A stretch of DNA of 64,000 nt from Anastatus disparis (Eukaryota; Arthropoda; Insecta; Hymenoptera; Eupelmidae): contig JAFFSR010000221.1 of assembly GCA_017163975.1 (NCBI GenBank), positions 4,154,001 to 4,218,000 of the forward strand, read 5' to 3'. Shown here piece after piece: positions 34,003-46,503 of this stretch. The notes below the pieces were generated by a model. It had not been told where the DNA came from and did no database searches. It saw only the letters and a program-made list of their open reading frames with translations. The translations under genes were made by a program, and so were the position numbers. The number at the start of each line of letters is the position of its first letter. Positions within the stretch are counted from its first letter, which is position 1.

Positions 34003-36120
34003 TCATTTAGTTTCGTTAATTCTAATTATATCATCCTCACTCAAATAACTGAGAATTTCAAAAATAGCTAAATGAAATGGATCATGAAACTTTAAAATTT
34101 CGCTTAAAACTATTGCTGCTCCATTGATTAACCTTTGCTTTTTTATTTCCTCATCAAAATCTTCTTTCAAGAAAAAATAATAAATTGGAAAATCATGATG
34201 AAGTTGGTAATGTGCACTATCTAGTTCTTCAATTAAATTTTCATTTCTTGCATATCTAGATGTCATAGCTTTTTCTATTAAAATGTTAAACAAACTTAAA
34301 TTTTTATAAACTTTCCGAATTTTCATTTCCCATAACTCTTTCATACAATTTTTGTAATAACGATACATTCCATCATCTTCTTTAATAGCTTCCGATTCTA
34401 TATTACTATCCGAAGTATTTAAAAATGCCGATTTAGCTATATGTTCTATTAAAATATTTCTTGCTGTTACATCTTGACTTGTTCTAACATATTCTGGGTA
34501 TACTTTAGCTCCATATTTTAAAAGATCTCTAATTACTTTATAATTTTTAAATTTTATAGCAAAACATAATGGTGTATGACTATGACCACCAGTGCAATTA
34601 ACATTAGCACCTCTAGACAGAAGAAGCTTACATCCTTCATACGATCCTTCTCTAATTGCAATATGTAATGGTGTAAGATTGTCTATACTTCTAGCATTAA
34701 CATCGATACTCTTATCAAGCCAGTACTTAATAACATCAATATGTCGATTCTTGGCAGCATAATGTAGTTCTGTATAATTTTCTCTATTATTTTTTTTTAT
34801 ACAAGCTCCATAATTTAACAATAACTTAATTGTGCGACAATCACAATTACTCAAAGCTAAACTTAACGCCGTTGAACCATCAAAAATTGCTTTATTAGAT
34901 TTTATTTTTTCCAAAAACAATTTAATAATATCATAATTATCAACGTACTTACGAATTGCTATCATTAATGGTGTATCACCATGTGAAGCTTTGATATAAA
35001 CATTAGCACCTTTAGATAGTAGTAATTCTATTAAAGATATATTACTATGAGATGTAGCCAAGTGCAATGGTGTAAATCCGAATTTATCATATTTATTTAC
35101 ATTAGCACCATTTGCTAACATCATACGAGCGATCGTTAGGTTGTGAATTTTTGCAACGTGATGCAATGGACTTCTACCATTATCATCTTGATAATTTGGA
35201 TCTGCCCCGTGACCCAATAAAAATTTTGTTAGTGATTCATTACGAATCTTATCAGAAGAATTGAAGGCACTGTAATTATTAAAATTTTATTATTAGATTA
35301 ATATTTTAATTGATTTGGCTAAATTAAGTATATATTTAATATATATTTAATGAGCTTATGTTAAATATTGTTTTTCACGGTTATTTCCATAAAATTTTAT
35401 TTATTATTTATAAATTAAAAAAATTTATCAAATTTTATTTTTAAGACTAGTGCCATTGAAAAGTAATAATTATTGAATTAAATATTATTTTTTATAAAAC
35501 TTTATAAAAAAATGACCGATTGGCAAGCTATTTGTGTATTGGCATCATTATTTAATTTTGTTTTAGACAAAATAATAAAATCACATAAAACCATGAAAAA
35601 ATTGGAATCGTGTTTATTTGAAGTAATAAAACTATAAATAATATTTAATATTTATGATTACATTTGAAAATTACTTTGTTACAGTAACTTTTTAATTATA
35701 ATCAGTTATTACCTAGTATTATCAAATTATTTTCTTTTAGATATAAAATAAAACAAACCTTTTAACATTGGCACCTTTTTCAACGAGCAATTCAACAATT
35801 TTGATATTTTCATTAGATATAGCGAGATGAAGTACTGTTTCTTTATACCGGTTACAAGCATTGATATCGCAACCAGCCTCTATTAATAATTTTAAAAATT
35901 TAACGTTGTCAGTAACAGTCGCAATATGTAATAAACTTGCACAGAAGCGATAATCTAAAAAAGCTCCAGCTTCGTAAATAACTTGCTTAACGTCAGCTTC
36001 ATTAAAATCAAGGTCTGGATAATTAGTAAGACCTGAATCGTTTTCAGTTTCATTTTTCAACAGTCTACGAAATTCTTCTTCATCACCTCGTATGATGGTT
36101 AAAATTATGTGCTTGGGCCA
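34003..36120 (-). CDS. Ankyrin-repeat/PRANC-like gene D
   Basis: Exon 2 (36120-35759, donor AAAAG|GTTTGT) and exon 3 (35269-34003, acceptor TTACAG) join in phase to 542 codons with no internal stop; the intron is only 489 bp, the smallest in the cluster. Exon 2 contains no methionine at all, so translation must begin in an upstream exon or not at all. The mini-exon position (37442-37453) reads ATA instead of ATG. Domains: leader with RGDEEEFRRLLKNET, two clean ankyrin repeats in exon 2, about seven or eight in exon 3 (for example TPLHLATSHSNISLIELLLS and TPLHIAIREGSYEGCKLLLS), a linker of about 120 residues, and the PRANC-like end FHDPFHLAIFEILSYLSEDD. It is the most regular member and serves as empty site for insertions in C. 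Confidence 0.75.
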
Positions 36121-38640
36121 CTATTTCAGGAACAAATATACAATCATGAATTAATTTATGAATTTTTTCATCAATCATTAATTTGTAATGTTTTTTATTT
36201 ATCATCGAAATTGTAATAAAACATTTATGCAAAACTTTTAACTAATCAATCACAATTTCTTTTAAAATAGAGAAAAAATAAAATTAAAGTTAAAGAACGT
36301 TTAAAATATTCCAATTACCATTTTATAACATTTGAAAAATTCATTCGTCATTGACCAAAATTTTCTTGTAAAAATATTAAATCTGATGGAAAAATATAAA
36401 AAAATAAATTGAAAATCCAATTTATTATATCCAATTTAAGATAAATCGTTATTTCTTATTTTATTATAATAAAAAAAAGGTTTTCACTTTGGAAAATATT
36501 TATTTAAATTTAATAACATTATAATAACAATAATATTCCTAAAAAATTAATGTGTGATTGGTTGAAAAAGTTAATGTTGATATATCATTTTTTACTGACA
36601 GCATAAAATCGATTTTTAAAGGTTATTATAAAGCTAAAATCTCCAACTGCGTAGTAGCCGCATGTTAAAATAGTATATTACGTTCTGTATATTACGTGAA
36701 CAAGAAGATTACAAGTGAAGCCGGACGCGAGGTTTGTTAAAAAGCCTTTTCGTCTAAATTACGTATTATATTTTAGATTCTCAGAGCCGAAAAAGAGGAA
36801 AGAAGTTGCGATTTTGAGATTAGAAGAACGTAAAATATATTTATGTAGCTAATATTTTAAATGATTATTTATTATTTAAATAAAAAAATGAAGTTATTAT
36901 TTGAATTTCAGTTGAAAATTATTTGTATAGTGAATAAAAATAACATACCGCATTGATAAAATAATGAAATATAAGAAAACTTCTAAAGAGTCATTAAAAG
37001 ATATTGAAATTATTATCAGTATACTATGATGATGAAATGTTACTTCTTATTCTATCATAAAAAAAATGTTTTCATTCTAAAACATATTTATTTAAATTTA
37101 ATAAAATAATATTAATTGATGAAAATATATGTATCTAATATTTATTATTTAAATCAAAATCAATTTATTATTTAAATTTCAATAAAATTATTCATATAGA
37201 ATACAAAAATAACATACCATATCGATAAATTAATAAAATACAAGAAAATTTAAAAATTATTTGAGCAATGTTTTCCTTTAAAAGGTCGAAACACAACTAA
37301 CGTTTTCTTAAAATGATGGACCTCGGTAGAGGAAAAAGTGCTATGGAAAAGCCGCGCCCCACCAATGTATTTTCTAAACCCTGCAAGTCAGATGTTAGAA
37401 AATAGTACAGTACATTCTAAAAGGTGGCGTATACCTAATACCCTCGCACTTATCGTAAGCAAGGAGCCCACAAGAAAGAATGAAATATTTTTTTTTCTTT
37501 TTTATTAAATTTTATTTTTTCACAAAAAATAAATACGATTTACAATTGCTATCTCATCGTACAAATGTTAATAAATTTTTTAATCATCTTGGAACAATTG
37601 ATATTGTTTATTAAAATTTTTATTAAAATTCGTATTAAAACAGCATATACAATAATAAATTCCAATTAAAATATTAATTATATTATTATTCATATGAATG
37701 TTGATTAATTTAATGTGTAATTTTTAGTAAAAAGTATAAATAATAAGTAATGAGTTTATATATATTCATAGAATCTCGACAAAGTATAATAATAATAAAA
37801 TTTACAACAACGATGAAAAATAGAGATGTTCTATTTCTTGTTTAATACAAACGATTATTATAAAAATTAATTATTAATAAGGAGTTAAAAATAATAATTA
37901 CTGGTTTATCTAAAATTAAATCAAATAGAGAAATAGAAATTTAATTTATTTTTAAATTACAATATCTTATTATTTATATTAAAATCAATTGATTATTATA
38001 TTTATAAAAGCATAGTGTAACTCAAACTTTCGATGGATATAAATAGATAAATATAGAAGATTAATTATCAGTTTCATTTACATACGAGTCCATAAAAGAT
38101 TCATTGCCTTCTGCACCGTTAAATGTATAGGATATAAATAATTCATTCTTGCTTTAAATTCTTAATTTGTCTATGATCGTGTTGAAAATTTTTTTATAAC
38201 AATTGTAATCAATGAGTTACTTTTTATGTGTTATACGTAAATATTGATATTAAAGTCAACAGAGGGAAAATTTTATGTTTTGCCCTCCCTTTCAGGAAGG
38301 GTACTTATCATTTGTAGACTATTGGTCCGAGAGAATCGGCAACATCAATATCGTTCCAACTAATTAGAAGAGCAACCTTTGAGTCGGTAACAGATCTTGC
38401 TGTAACTTACGGATATGTTTTTATACATAAAATCATATCCGCAAGTTACAGCAAGATCCGTGACCGACTCGAAGGTTACTCTCCTAGTAAGTATAAATTA
38501 AAAAATAAATAAAGTATTTTTTAAGAAAAAAAACATCGGTTAAATAATTTTCAATAAAAAATTTTTATATCGTTTTCAAGTGGTATAATATTATAATTTA
38601 CAATTTCAATATATACATTATTTACAAATAAGTTATTATA
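36121..38640. repeat. Segmental duplication copy 1: upstream region of gene D
   Basis: Nearly base-for-base copy of 49798-52600, without the MITE at 52105. Includes the promoter block (37200-37470) with the mini-exon start changed to ATA, and intergenic DNA with no gene. Confidence 0.8.
38371..38480. repeat. Hairpin MITE, ~47-bp arms
   Basis: CAACCTTTGAGTCGG...GATCTTGCTGTAACTTACGG against the inverted CCGCAAGTTACAGCAAGATC...CCGACTCGAAGGTT. Also in the duplicate at about 52045-52435, where another MITE has landed in its apex. Confidence 0.65.
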
Positions 38641-40219
38641 CTACTTTCATTTAGTTTCGTTAATTCTGATTATGTCTTCTTCTCTCAAATAATTGAGAAT
38701 TTTCAAATTAGCTAAATGAAATGGATCATGAAAATTGAAGAATTTATTTAAAATTACTGCTGCTCCTTTAACTAATCTTTGCTTTTTTATTTCCTTATAA
38801 AAATCCTCTTTTAACGACGAATAATAAATTGGGAAATCATTGTGGAGGTGGTTGTCTACACTATCTAGTGCATTAATTAAATCTTCATTTCTTGCATATC
38901 CAGATGCCATACATTTTTTCATTAAAATATTGAACAAACTTATATCTTCATAAACATTCCAATTCTTCATTTTCTCTAATTCTTCTATACAATTTTTATA
39001 ATAACATTTCATTCTATTATCTTGTTCAATAACTTCAAGTTCTATTGTATTGACTGAAATATTTAAAGATACCAATTTAGCTATGTGTTCTATTAAAATA
39101 TTTATGATTATTGGGTCTCGACGTGTTCTAGCAAGGATCATAATAGCATTAAGCCCTGTATATTTAAAACACACTTCAGCACCATACTGCAAAAAATCTC
39201 TAATTCTTTTATGGTCTCTAAATTTTACAGCTAAATATAATGGTGTTTCGCCACAATCATCCATACAATTAACATTAGCACCTCTAGAAAGAAGAAGCTT
39301 ACATCCTTCACTACGTCCAAATTTAGCTGCAATATGTAATGGTGTACGATTGTCTCTACTTCTAGCATTAACATTAATACCATTATCAAGAAAGTATTCA
39401 ATAACATCAACATGTTTGTTCCTGGCAGCATAATGTAGTTCTGTAAACTTTTTCTCATTATCTTCTCTCATATAAGCTCCATAATTTAACAATAACTTAA
39501 TTGTACGTAAGTCGCAACATCCCAAAGCTAAACTTAACGACGTTGAACCATCAAAACTTACTTCATTATAGTTTACTCCTTTTTCTAATAATAATTTAAA
39601 ATATCATACCTATCATTGTTCCTACAAATTGCAACCATTAATGGTGTATAACCACTTCTAGTTGGGATAGAAACATCAGCACCATTATCTAACAGAAATT
39701 TAATAAATGATATATTACCTACACATATTGCTATAAGCAATGGCGTGTATCCGTCATTATTTTGTTTATTTACATTAGCACCTTTTGCTAATATCATACG
39801 AGCGATTGTTGGATTGTGAAGTTTTGCAACATGATGTAATGGACAACTACCGCTACTGTTTTCATAATTTGCATCTGCTCCGTGATCCAATAAAAGTTTC
39901 GTTAGTGACTCATTGCGCATCTTATTAGCAGAATTAAAGACACTAAAATCATTAAAATTTTATTATTAAATTGATATCTCGATTAATTTGATTAAATTAT
40001 GTTTATATTAAATAAATGAATCTTTTATTTAATATTATTAAAAATAGTTATTACCACAAAATATTATTTAAAAAAAAAAAAAAAAAAAAAAAAATGAAAA
40101 TTCCTTTTGTGTTACTATTTTTTGGAGGATTTGGTTCTAGCAGTATTTTTTATTAAAATATTAAACAATTTCCATTAAAGAACTCAAACTATAAAAAAAA
40201 TGTTTTTTCATACTCTTCA

Positions 40220-40545
40220 ATGTGGATTTTTCCATGCATAAAAAGTCGGATTAATTTGAATTTATGTTATCACGAAAAAAAAAATTTAGAAGAAAACGTT
40301 TATTACCAGAATACTCAGGTAACCCTTTTAATCCCGAATTATTTCTACGGAAAAAATTTTTTTCTGATAAATGTGGTAACTCCTATGGGTCTTGTATTTT
40401 GCCCATTGAGATCATGTACTTGTTTCATCCCGAAAAAAGTTCGTGTAATTCACATGAATTAATTACAGTTCGTGGACGCCAATGTCCTTATGGGACCGAA
40501 CAGGTTAAGGAAGTTTATGCGTCAGCTATATTTGTTGTTCATTAA
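40220..40545 (+). other. Intronic open frame, duplicated at 48078-48430
   Basis: 93 codons (MLSRKKKFRRKRLLPEYS...) in E and 102 in F with the same frame kept open. On the strand opposite the ankyrin genes. No family recognised; two overlapping frames are both open, and the two copies are too recent for conservation to mean much. Confidence 0.15.
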
Positions 40546-40949
40546 ATTAAAAAATCAGATATGATCTTTTGAAACAAAGTGAGTTCCATATTTCAAATAT
40601 TCGTGTAAAATTTCAGGTAGCTTTGCCGATCATTCTAGTGTGATAATCTCATCCAAAATTCGATCGTTTTAGGTCTTAATGGAAAAGAGAAAGTTTAGGT
40701 AAGTATATCTTAGAAAAATAGTCGGCAAAGTTATGATGAGCATTTTATATACAGTAAAAGAAGTCCCTTTTTCAAAAAATATATTCATAGTGGATTTATA
40801 AATTCTCTATCTAACTCAATTAAATTTTATGTATTTTTAATATTATTACCAAATTATTTCTTAAGTATTTTCCAGTATAAAATTTTGATTTAAATTAATT
40901 TAGTTTTTTTAATTGATTTAATTAAGTTTATTAATATAACGAACTGATA

Positions 40950-42994
40950 TAGTGCTTTCACAGTAGCGTGGATACAAGGATAAATTAAAAATTTTTTTCG
41001 AATAAACTAGTATCTTAAGGTTTAATGTAATAATGCATTGCAAGTGTGAATGTTGTGCATGCGTGCGAGGAAAGACCGAGCGTTCGAATGATGCGTTTAT
41101 GAATTCACTGTCATCATGTATTATACTTGAAGTGCAAGATAGGGGCGACGGTAGCGCAGGGGCTAAGGCTCTTGCCTCGCGCCCTAGTGGACCGGAGTTC
41201 GATTCCCCGAGAAAATTTCGGAAAATAATTTTAGATTTTTTCTATGGAGAGTAGAATCCGGAGATCACAAAAAATCAACTGAAAATTTTATCTGAGCAAA
41301 ATTGAACTATTATAAAAAGTTCCACTGGGCAAAAATTAAATTAAAAAAGAAGAAAAAAAAGAGCAAAAGATGTCATCTGCACTTGAAAAAAAAAAAAAAA
41401 AAAAAAAACCCAAGGATCTTAGTGCTTCAGGTGAACTCTAAGGAAGACTGCAGATACTAAGCGATAACTAAGTATCCTAGAGTAACCTTAGGGTACATTG
41501 TGGATCCTAGGAAATCACTAAGCATCCTAGGGTAACCCTAAGGTAGACTGCGAATCCTAAGTGATTACTAAGTATCCTAGGGTAACCCTAGGGTAAACTA
41601 CGGATCCTAAGCGATCACTAAGCATCCTAAGGTAACCCTAGGGTAGACTGTGGATCTCAAGCAATCACTTAGCATCCCAGGGTGACCCTAAGGTAGATCC
41701 TAGGATATCTAGCTACCCTAGGGTAGATCATAGGGTACCTGGCTACCCTAGGGTAGACCTTGGGATATCTGGATACCCTAAGGTAAACCCCAGGGTACCC
41801 TAGGATAGCTGGATACCCATGGGTAGACCTCAGGGTACCCTAGGGTAGCTGGATACCCGTAGGTAACCCCAGGGTACCCTAGGGTAGCTGGATACCCGTA
41901 GGTAACCCCAGGGTACCCTAGGGTAGCTGGATACCCAAGGGTAAGCCCAGGGTACCCTAGGGTAGCTGGATACCCGTAGGTAAGCCCAGGGTACCCTAGG
42001 GTAGCTGGATACCTGTAGGTAACCCCAGGGTACCCTAGGGTAGCTGGATACCTGTAGGTAACCCCAGGGTACTCTAGGGTAGCTGGATACCCAAGGGTAA
42101 CCCGAGGGTACCCTAGGATAGCCTGAGGTTACCCTTGGGCATGCAGCTACCCTAGGGTACCCTGGGGTTTACCTTAGGGTATCCAGATATCCCAAGGTCT
42201 ACCCTAGGGTAGCCAGGTACCCTATGATCTACCCTAGGGTAGCTAGATATCCTAGGATCTACCTTAGGGTCACCCTGGGATGCTAAGTGATTGCTTGAGA
42301 TCCACAGTCTACCCTAGGGTTACCTTAGGATGCTTAGTGATCGCTTAGGATCCGTAGTTTACCCTAGGATTACCCTAGGATACTTAGTAATCACTTAGGA
42401 TTCGCAGTCTACCTTAGGGTTACCCTAGGATGCTTAGTGATTTCCTAGGATCCACAATGTACCCTAAGGTTACTCTAGGATACTTAGTTATCGCTTAGTA
42501 TCTGCAGTCTTCCTTAGAGTTCACCTGAAACACTAAGATCCTTGGTTTTTTTTTTTTTTTTTTTTTTTCTCAAGTGCAGATGACATCTTTTGCTCTTTTT
42601 TAATTTAATTTTTGCCCAGTGGAACTTTTTATAATAGTTCAATTTTGCTCAGATAAAATTTTCAGTTGATTTTTCGTGATCTCCGGATTCTACTCTCCAT
42701 AGAAAAAATCTAAAATTATTTTCCGAAATTTTCTCGGGGAATCGAACTCCGGTCCACTAGGGCGCGAGGGAAGAGCCTTAGCCCCTGCGCTACCGTCGCT
42801 CCTATCTTGCTCTTCTATTATAATACATGATAACAGTAAATTCATAAACGCATCATTCGAACGCTCGGTCTTTCCTCGCACGCATGCACAACATTCACAC
42901 TTGCAATGCATTATTACATTAAACCTTAAGATACTAGTTTATTCGAAAAAAATTTTTAATTTATCCTTGTATCCACGCTACTGTGAAAGCACTA
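40950..42994. mobile_element. 2.05-kb foldback element in intron 2 of gene E
   Basis: Ends TAGTGCTTTCACAGTAGCG and its inverted copy, ATA duplicated on both sides, empty site at about 48803 in gene F. Arms of about 450 bp are nearly identical and each includes a family-1 tRNA-like SINE (41140-41345 plus; 42600-42800 minus) and a poly-A/poly-T tract. The middle (41430-42540) is CCCTAGGG-rich repeat DNA. Open frames in the arms (73 codons) are mirror images and include the SINE; not genes. Confidence 0.85.
41430..42540. repeat. Palindromic minisatellite core of the foldback
   Basis: Around 41820-42110 a 39-bp unit (GGGTACCCTAGGGTAGCTGG then ATACCC.TAGGTAACCCCA) repeats about seven times; outside it the words CTAAGTATCCTAGGGTAACC recur and the right half is the inverse of the left. 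Confidence 0.8.
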
Positions 42995-44589
42995 ATAGTT
43001 ATTTGTATTGAATTTAAAAGTTGACAATTTTATGTTTCTATATAATTTTTATAAATTACCTCTGCCCCATCTACCTTTCACAAATAAATCTGCTTATGAA
43101 AAGTAAAAAATTATTACGTTTTAATTAATATCTGTCGATAATATTCTTGATTTTGTATTTATTCATTTCAATTATTTATTGATTATTGTATCGATAGTAA
43201 ATCAAAATCAATACAATTGATAATTTTTCCTAAAAAATATTGTCGATATCGGTACAATATTAAGAATAATTTTTTGACTTGATTCGATATCAATAATTTA
43301 TCAAAATATCGGTATCGTATCATATTGTGAAACTCTATTAGGGATAATATTTCAGAAAAATTCACTTTGTTGAAGGTTTCAAAAGATTATTCACCTTTTT
43401 AATTTTTATTAATAACAAATTAGAACTGATGTAAAAGTTACTTTGATTAACATTCTTTTAAAAAAATAAAGATACGCATTTTTAACCATTTTGGATGTAA
43501 GAGTTCTTCTTTACTCATTCAAATTTTGGAATTACTTTCTTACAATAGCTTCTTAATTATAATCAATTATTGCCTATTAGTATCGTATTATTTTCTTTTA
43601 AATATAAAATAAAACAACAAACCTTTTGACATTGGCACCTTTTTCAACGAGCAATTCAACAATTTCGCTGTACCCATTAGCTACAGCTAAATGCAGTGCT
43701 GTTTCTTCCCTTCGGTTACAAGAATTGATATTATAACCAGCATCTATTAATAATTTTACAAATTCAATCTTCTCAGCAACAACTGAAATATGTAATAAAC
43801 TTTCACGAAAACTATCTTCTTCTAGAAAAGCTCCAGCTTTGTAAATAACTGTCTCCATATTAGGGTCACCAAAATCAGCGCTTGGATCATAAGTGAGACT
43901 TAAATCGCTTTCAGTTTCATTTTTTAAAAATCTATGAAATTCTTCTTCATCACCTCGTATGATGGTTAAAATTATAAACTCAGGACACTATTTCAGGAAC
44001 AAATATACAACCATGAATTAACTTATGAATTTTTTCATCAATTATGAATTTGGGATGTTTCTTATTTTTTGTTGTCAATAAAATATAAGAGTGAAAACTT
44101 TGCATTAATTTAAAATCATCAATTTTTTATAAAATTAAAAATTTCAGTTAAAAAGATCTTTATAATATTTTAATTACTATTTCATAACTTTAAAAAAATT
44201 TATTCGTCATTGATCAAAATTTTTTTGTAGAAATGAAATCTACAGAAATACAGAAAACTATAAATTAAAAATCTAATTAATAATTTAAATAATTATTTGA
44301 ATAAAATCTCAAGTTATTATTTAAATTTTAGTTAAAAATTATTCAGATAGAAAATAAAAATAACATACCATATTGATACAGCTGCAAAATATAAGAAAAC
44401 GAAAAATTTTTTTTAACGACGTTTTCCTTTAAAATGTCTAAACACAACTAACGATTTTCCGAGATAATGACCTTGGTGAAGAGAAAAGTATAATAGAAAA
44501 GCCTTGCCCCACCAAATATATTTTCTAAAATCTGTAAGCCAAATGTTAGAAAATAGTATAGTATACCATGAAAAATAACGTATACCTAC

Positions 44590-44601
44590 CCTCGCACGCA
44601 T
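44590..44601 (-). other. Candidate coding mini-exon 1 of gene E
   Basis: Minus-strand ATG CGT GCG AGG followed by the donor GTAGGT, phase 0. An alternative donor four bases on (GTATAC) would give phase 1, which does not fit exon 2. Two transposons sit about 30 bp upstream of the ATG and probably separate it from its promoter. Confidence 0.4.
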
Positions 44602-44634
44602 TGTAAGTTTTGTTCACTTTTCAAGGAGACTTAA

Positions 44635-45416
44635 GGAGGCTCCATCGCGAAATGTCGCGAATCGAGACAAATCAATTTTAATAGTTTAAATCACGCTGAA
44701 TCCAATGGTATATCCTTATTTATATACATAACCGATCAAAATCTCGAGAAATTTAAGTTCAAAGTTCGTCCTTTTAACACGGGCTCTTATGGTTGATATA
44801 CTTAAATTGATCTATAATAATTCGAATTGGAATTGTCAATAAAAAGTAGTGCGTAGGTCTTATAGAAAAAAACTCCCTCTTTAAAATGATGTTGTCAAAG
44901 ATAAAGGTAGCCTAACGATAAATTGAAATATTGTCGAAAGAAGTAAATATATTATGATTGTAAATGGTTGTTGACAGGAAGTCAATCGGTAAGACATTGT
45001 TGGCGTTGCGTACGAAAAACGTGCGTAATTTGAATTTTAAAAAATAAATAATTAAATTAGTATAAATTTAATATACGATTAATATTAATTTTAATGTCAA
45101 TAAATAATATTGTAATTTTAATGATATAATTTTTTAATATACAATGAGTTTTATTGTTCAGACGGGTATAACCATGTCAAAACATGGTTATATCCGCCAT
45201 TATAATATAAGCTTGAATCTTATTGGCTGATCACAAAAGATCAAAGTAGAGTCTAAATTAATTTTAAAGATAATGTTTTTATTAAAATAATTAACAAATC
45301 GTAACATTTATAAACGTTATAAATCCATTTAAGATTTTTAAGCATAAACTTATACATTATAAGTTTTATTTTATTTTGGATATAATTTGACTAGCATGGT
45401 AGACGATGGAGCCTCC
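44635..45416. mobile_element. TTAA-flanked 782-bp MITE in promoter of gene E
   Basis: 13-bp perfect ends GGAGGCTCCATCG with TTAA at 44631 and 45417. Gene G has the single TTAA at about 55443. piggyBac-like by target site. Contains a hairpin GGTATAACCATG/CATGGTTATATC at about 45164. Confidence 0.8.
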
Positions 45417-45421
45417 TTAAG

Positions 45422-45636
45422 CGTTCTCGGAGAGAATAAATCGGGAGTACTTCCTTGCGCCCTCTATAGCTATGACTCCTTACGCATGTGATGTGATATG
45501 CCTTGCTGCCTTGCGAATAAGTTTATTTGCTTATGGGACCGTTGCTTACACTCTAGGCATATTTCCACAACACATGAACAAGGAGTCATGGCGGTAAACA
45601 GCGCAAGAAAGTATTCCCGATTTATTATCTCCGCTT
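45422..45636. mobile_element. Second insertion in promoter of gene E, ~215 bp
   Basis: Inverted ends: TCGGAGAGAATAAATCGGGA and, at the right, TCCCGATTTATTATCTCCG. Immediately follows the TTAA element; promoter sequence resumes with CTTTGATGCCGTATCAAGCA. Absent from G. Confidence 0.65.
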
Positions 45637-46503
45637 TGATGCCGTATCAAGCAGGGGCCCAAAAAAAAAATTATTTAAAAAAAAGCTATAATTACGTTTT
45701 TTTTTATTAAAAAAAAAAAGATTTAAAAAAAACCTTCTACTTGTACCGTCTAAATGGCTAATAAATATAATCTCTAAACATGCAATATCTTCTGAACAAG
45801 GTGGAATCAAATTTGAAAAATAAATTCGAATACTAATCCATTCAGTTACTTTAATAATCGAAAACCATCAATATCGCACACAATTGAGTAACGTGAAAGA
45901 CTTATTAAGTTGGTTAAAGTTATTAAGAATGTTTGATGTTCAAAAGAAGACAGTCTTATTACTATGCTGTTGAAGTCAAACATTGTAGTTTGAACATAAA
46001 ATTCTTCAACTGTTTCAATAATGTTGAGCAAATAAGACATGAAAATCTATGATTTGGATTTCATAAGCCCGTCGTACACGTACTGTATATATTTAATATT
46101 TGTTTTAAAAGAATAATAGTAATCACGTTCCCGGATGATGAGACCGTGTTTGCCTTTTCCAGATTAGGTACATAATTTTGCTATCCGCTGTTTTTATTAT
46201 TTTTTCGTTTCAGAAGTGTAGAAAAAGATACAGGGTTTACAGTTATAAATTAGTGTAAGAAATTTGTTTTTTCGACACAGTTTTTTTATGATCTAATATA
46301 AGAAACAATATCGTATGGTGAGAAAAAAAAATTTAGTCAAATTATTACTATAAGTAAAAAATTAAAAATGAATAAGAATTTTAAGAAAAACATGAATTGA
46401 AAAATTTTTAATAAAATAAATTTGTAACATTTACAAGAAGTATAATATAATTATTTACAATTTTAATATATAAATTATTTATAAATCAGTTATTATGTTA
46501 CTT

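Larger units (their letters stand above)
38647..43987 (-). pseudogene. Ankyrin-repeat/PRANC-like gene E, frameshifted
   Basis: Exon 2 (43987-43623) and exon 3 (39942-38647) have intact splice sites and phase, but exon 3 is one base shorter than that of F (1296 versus 1297 nt). The missing base is in an A-run at 39598-39601 (four A where F has five). The frame therefore breaks after the residues NNDRYDI, about 115 codons into exon 3; downstream repeats and the PRANC-like tail are intact in the next frame. Intron 2 carries a 2.05-kb foldback element and the promoter carries two insertions. The mini-exon (44590-44601, ATG CGT GCG AGG|GTAGGT) is intact. A homopolymer base-call error is an alternative explanation for the break. 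Exon 3 is a mosaic of F-like and G-like segments. Confidence 0.68.

Noticed and set aside
41430..42540. Interstitial telomere repeat
   Set aside because: CCCTAGGG words are palindromic and in 39-bp units, not (TTAGG)n or another insect telomere repeat.
41033..42911. Two 73-codon open frames (MHCKCECC...)
   Set aside because: They are mirror copies in the foldback arms and run through a SINE head.
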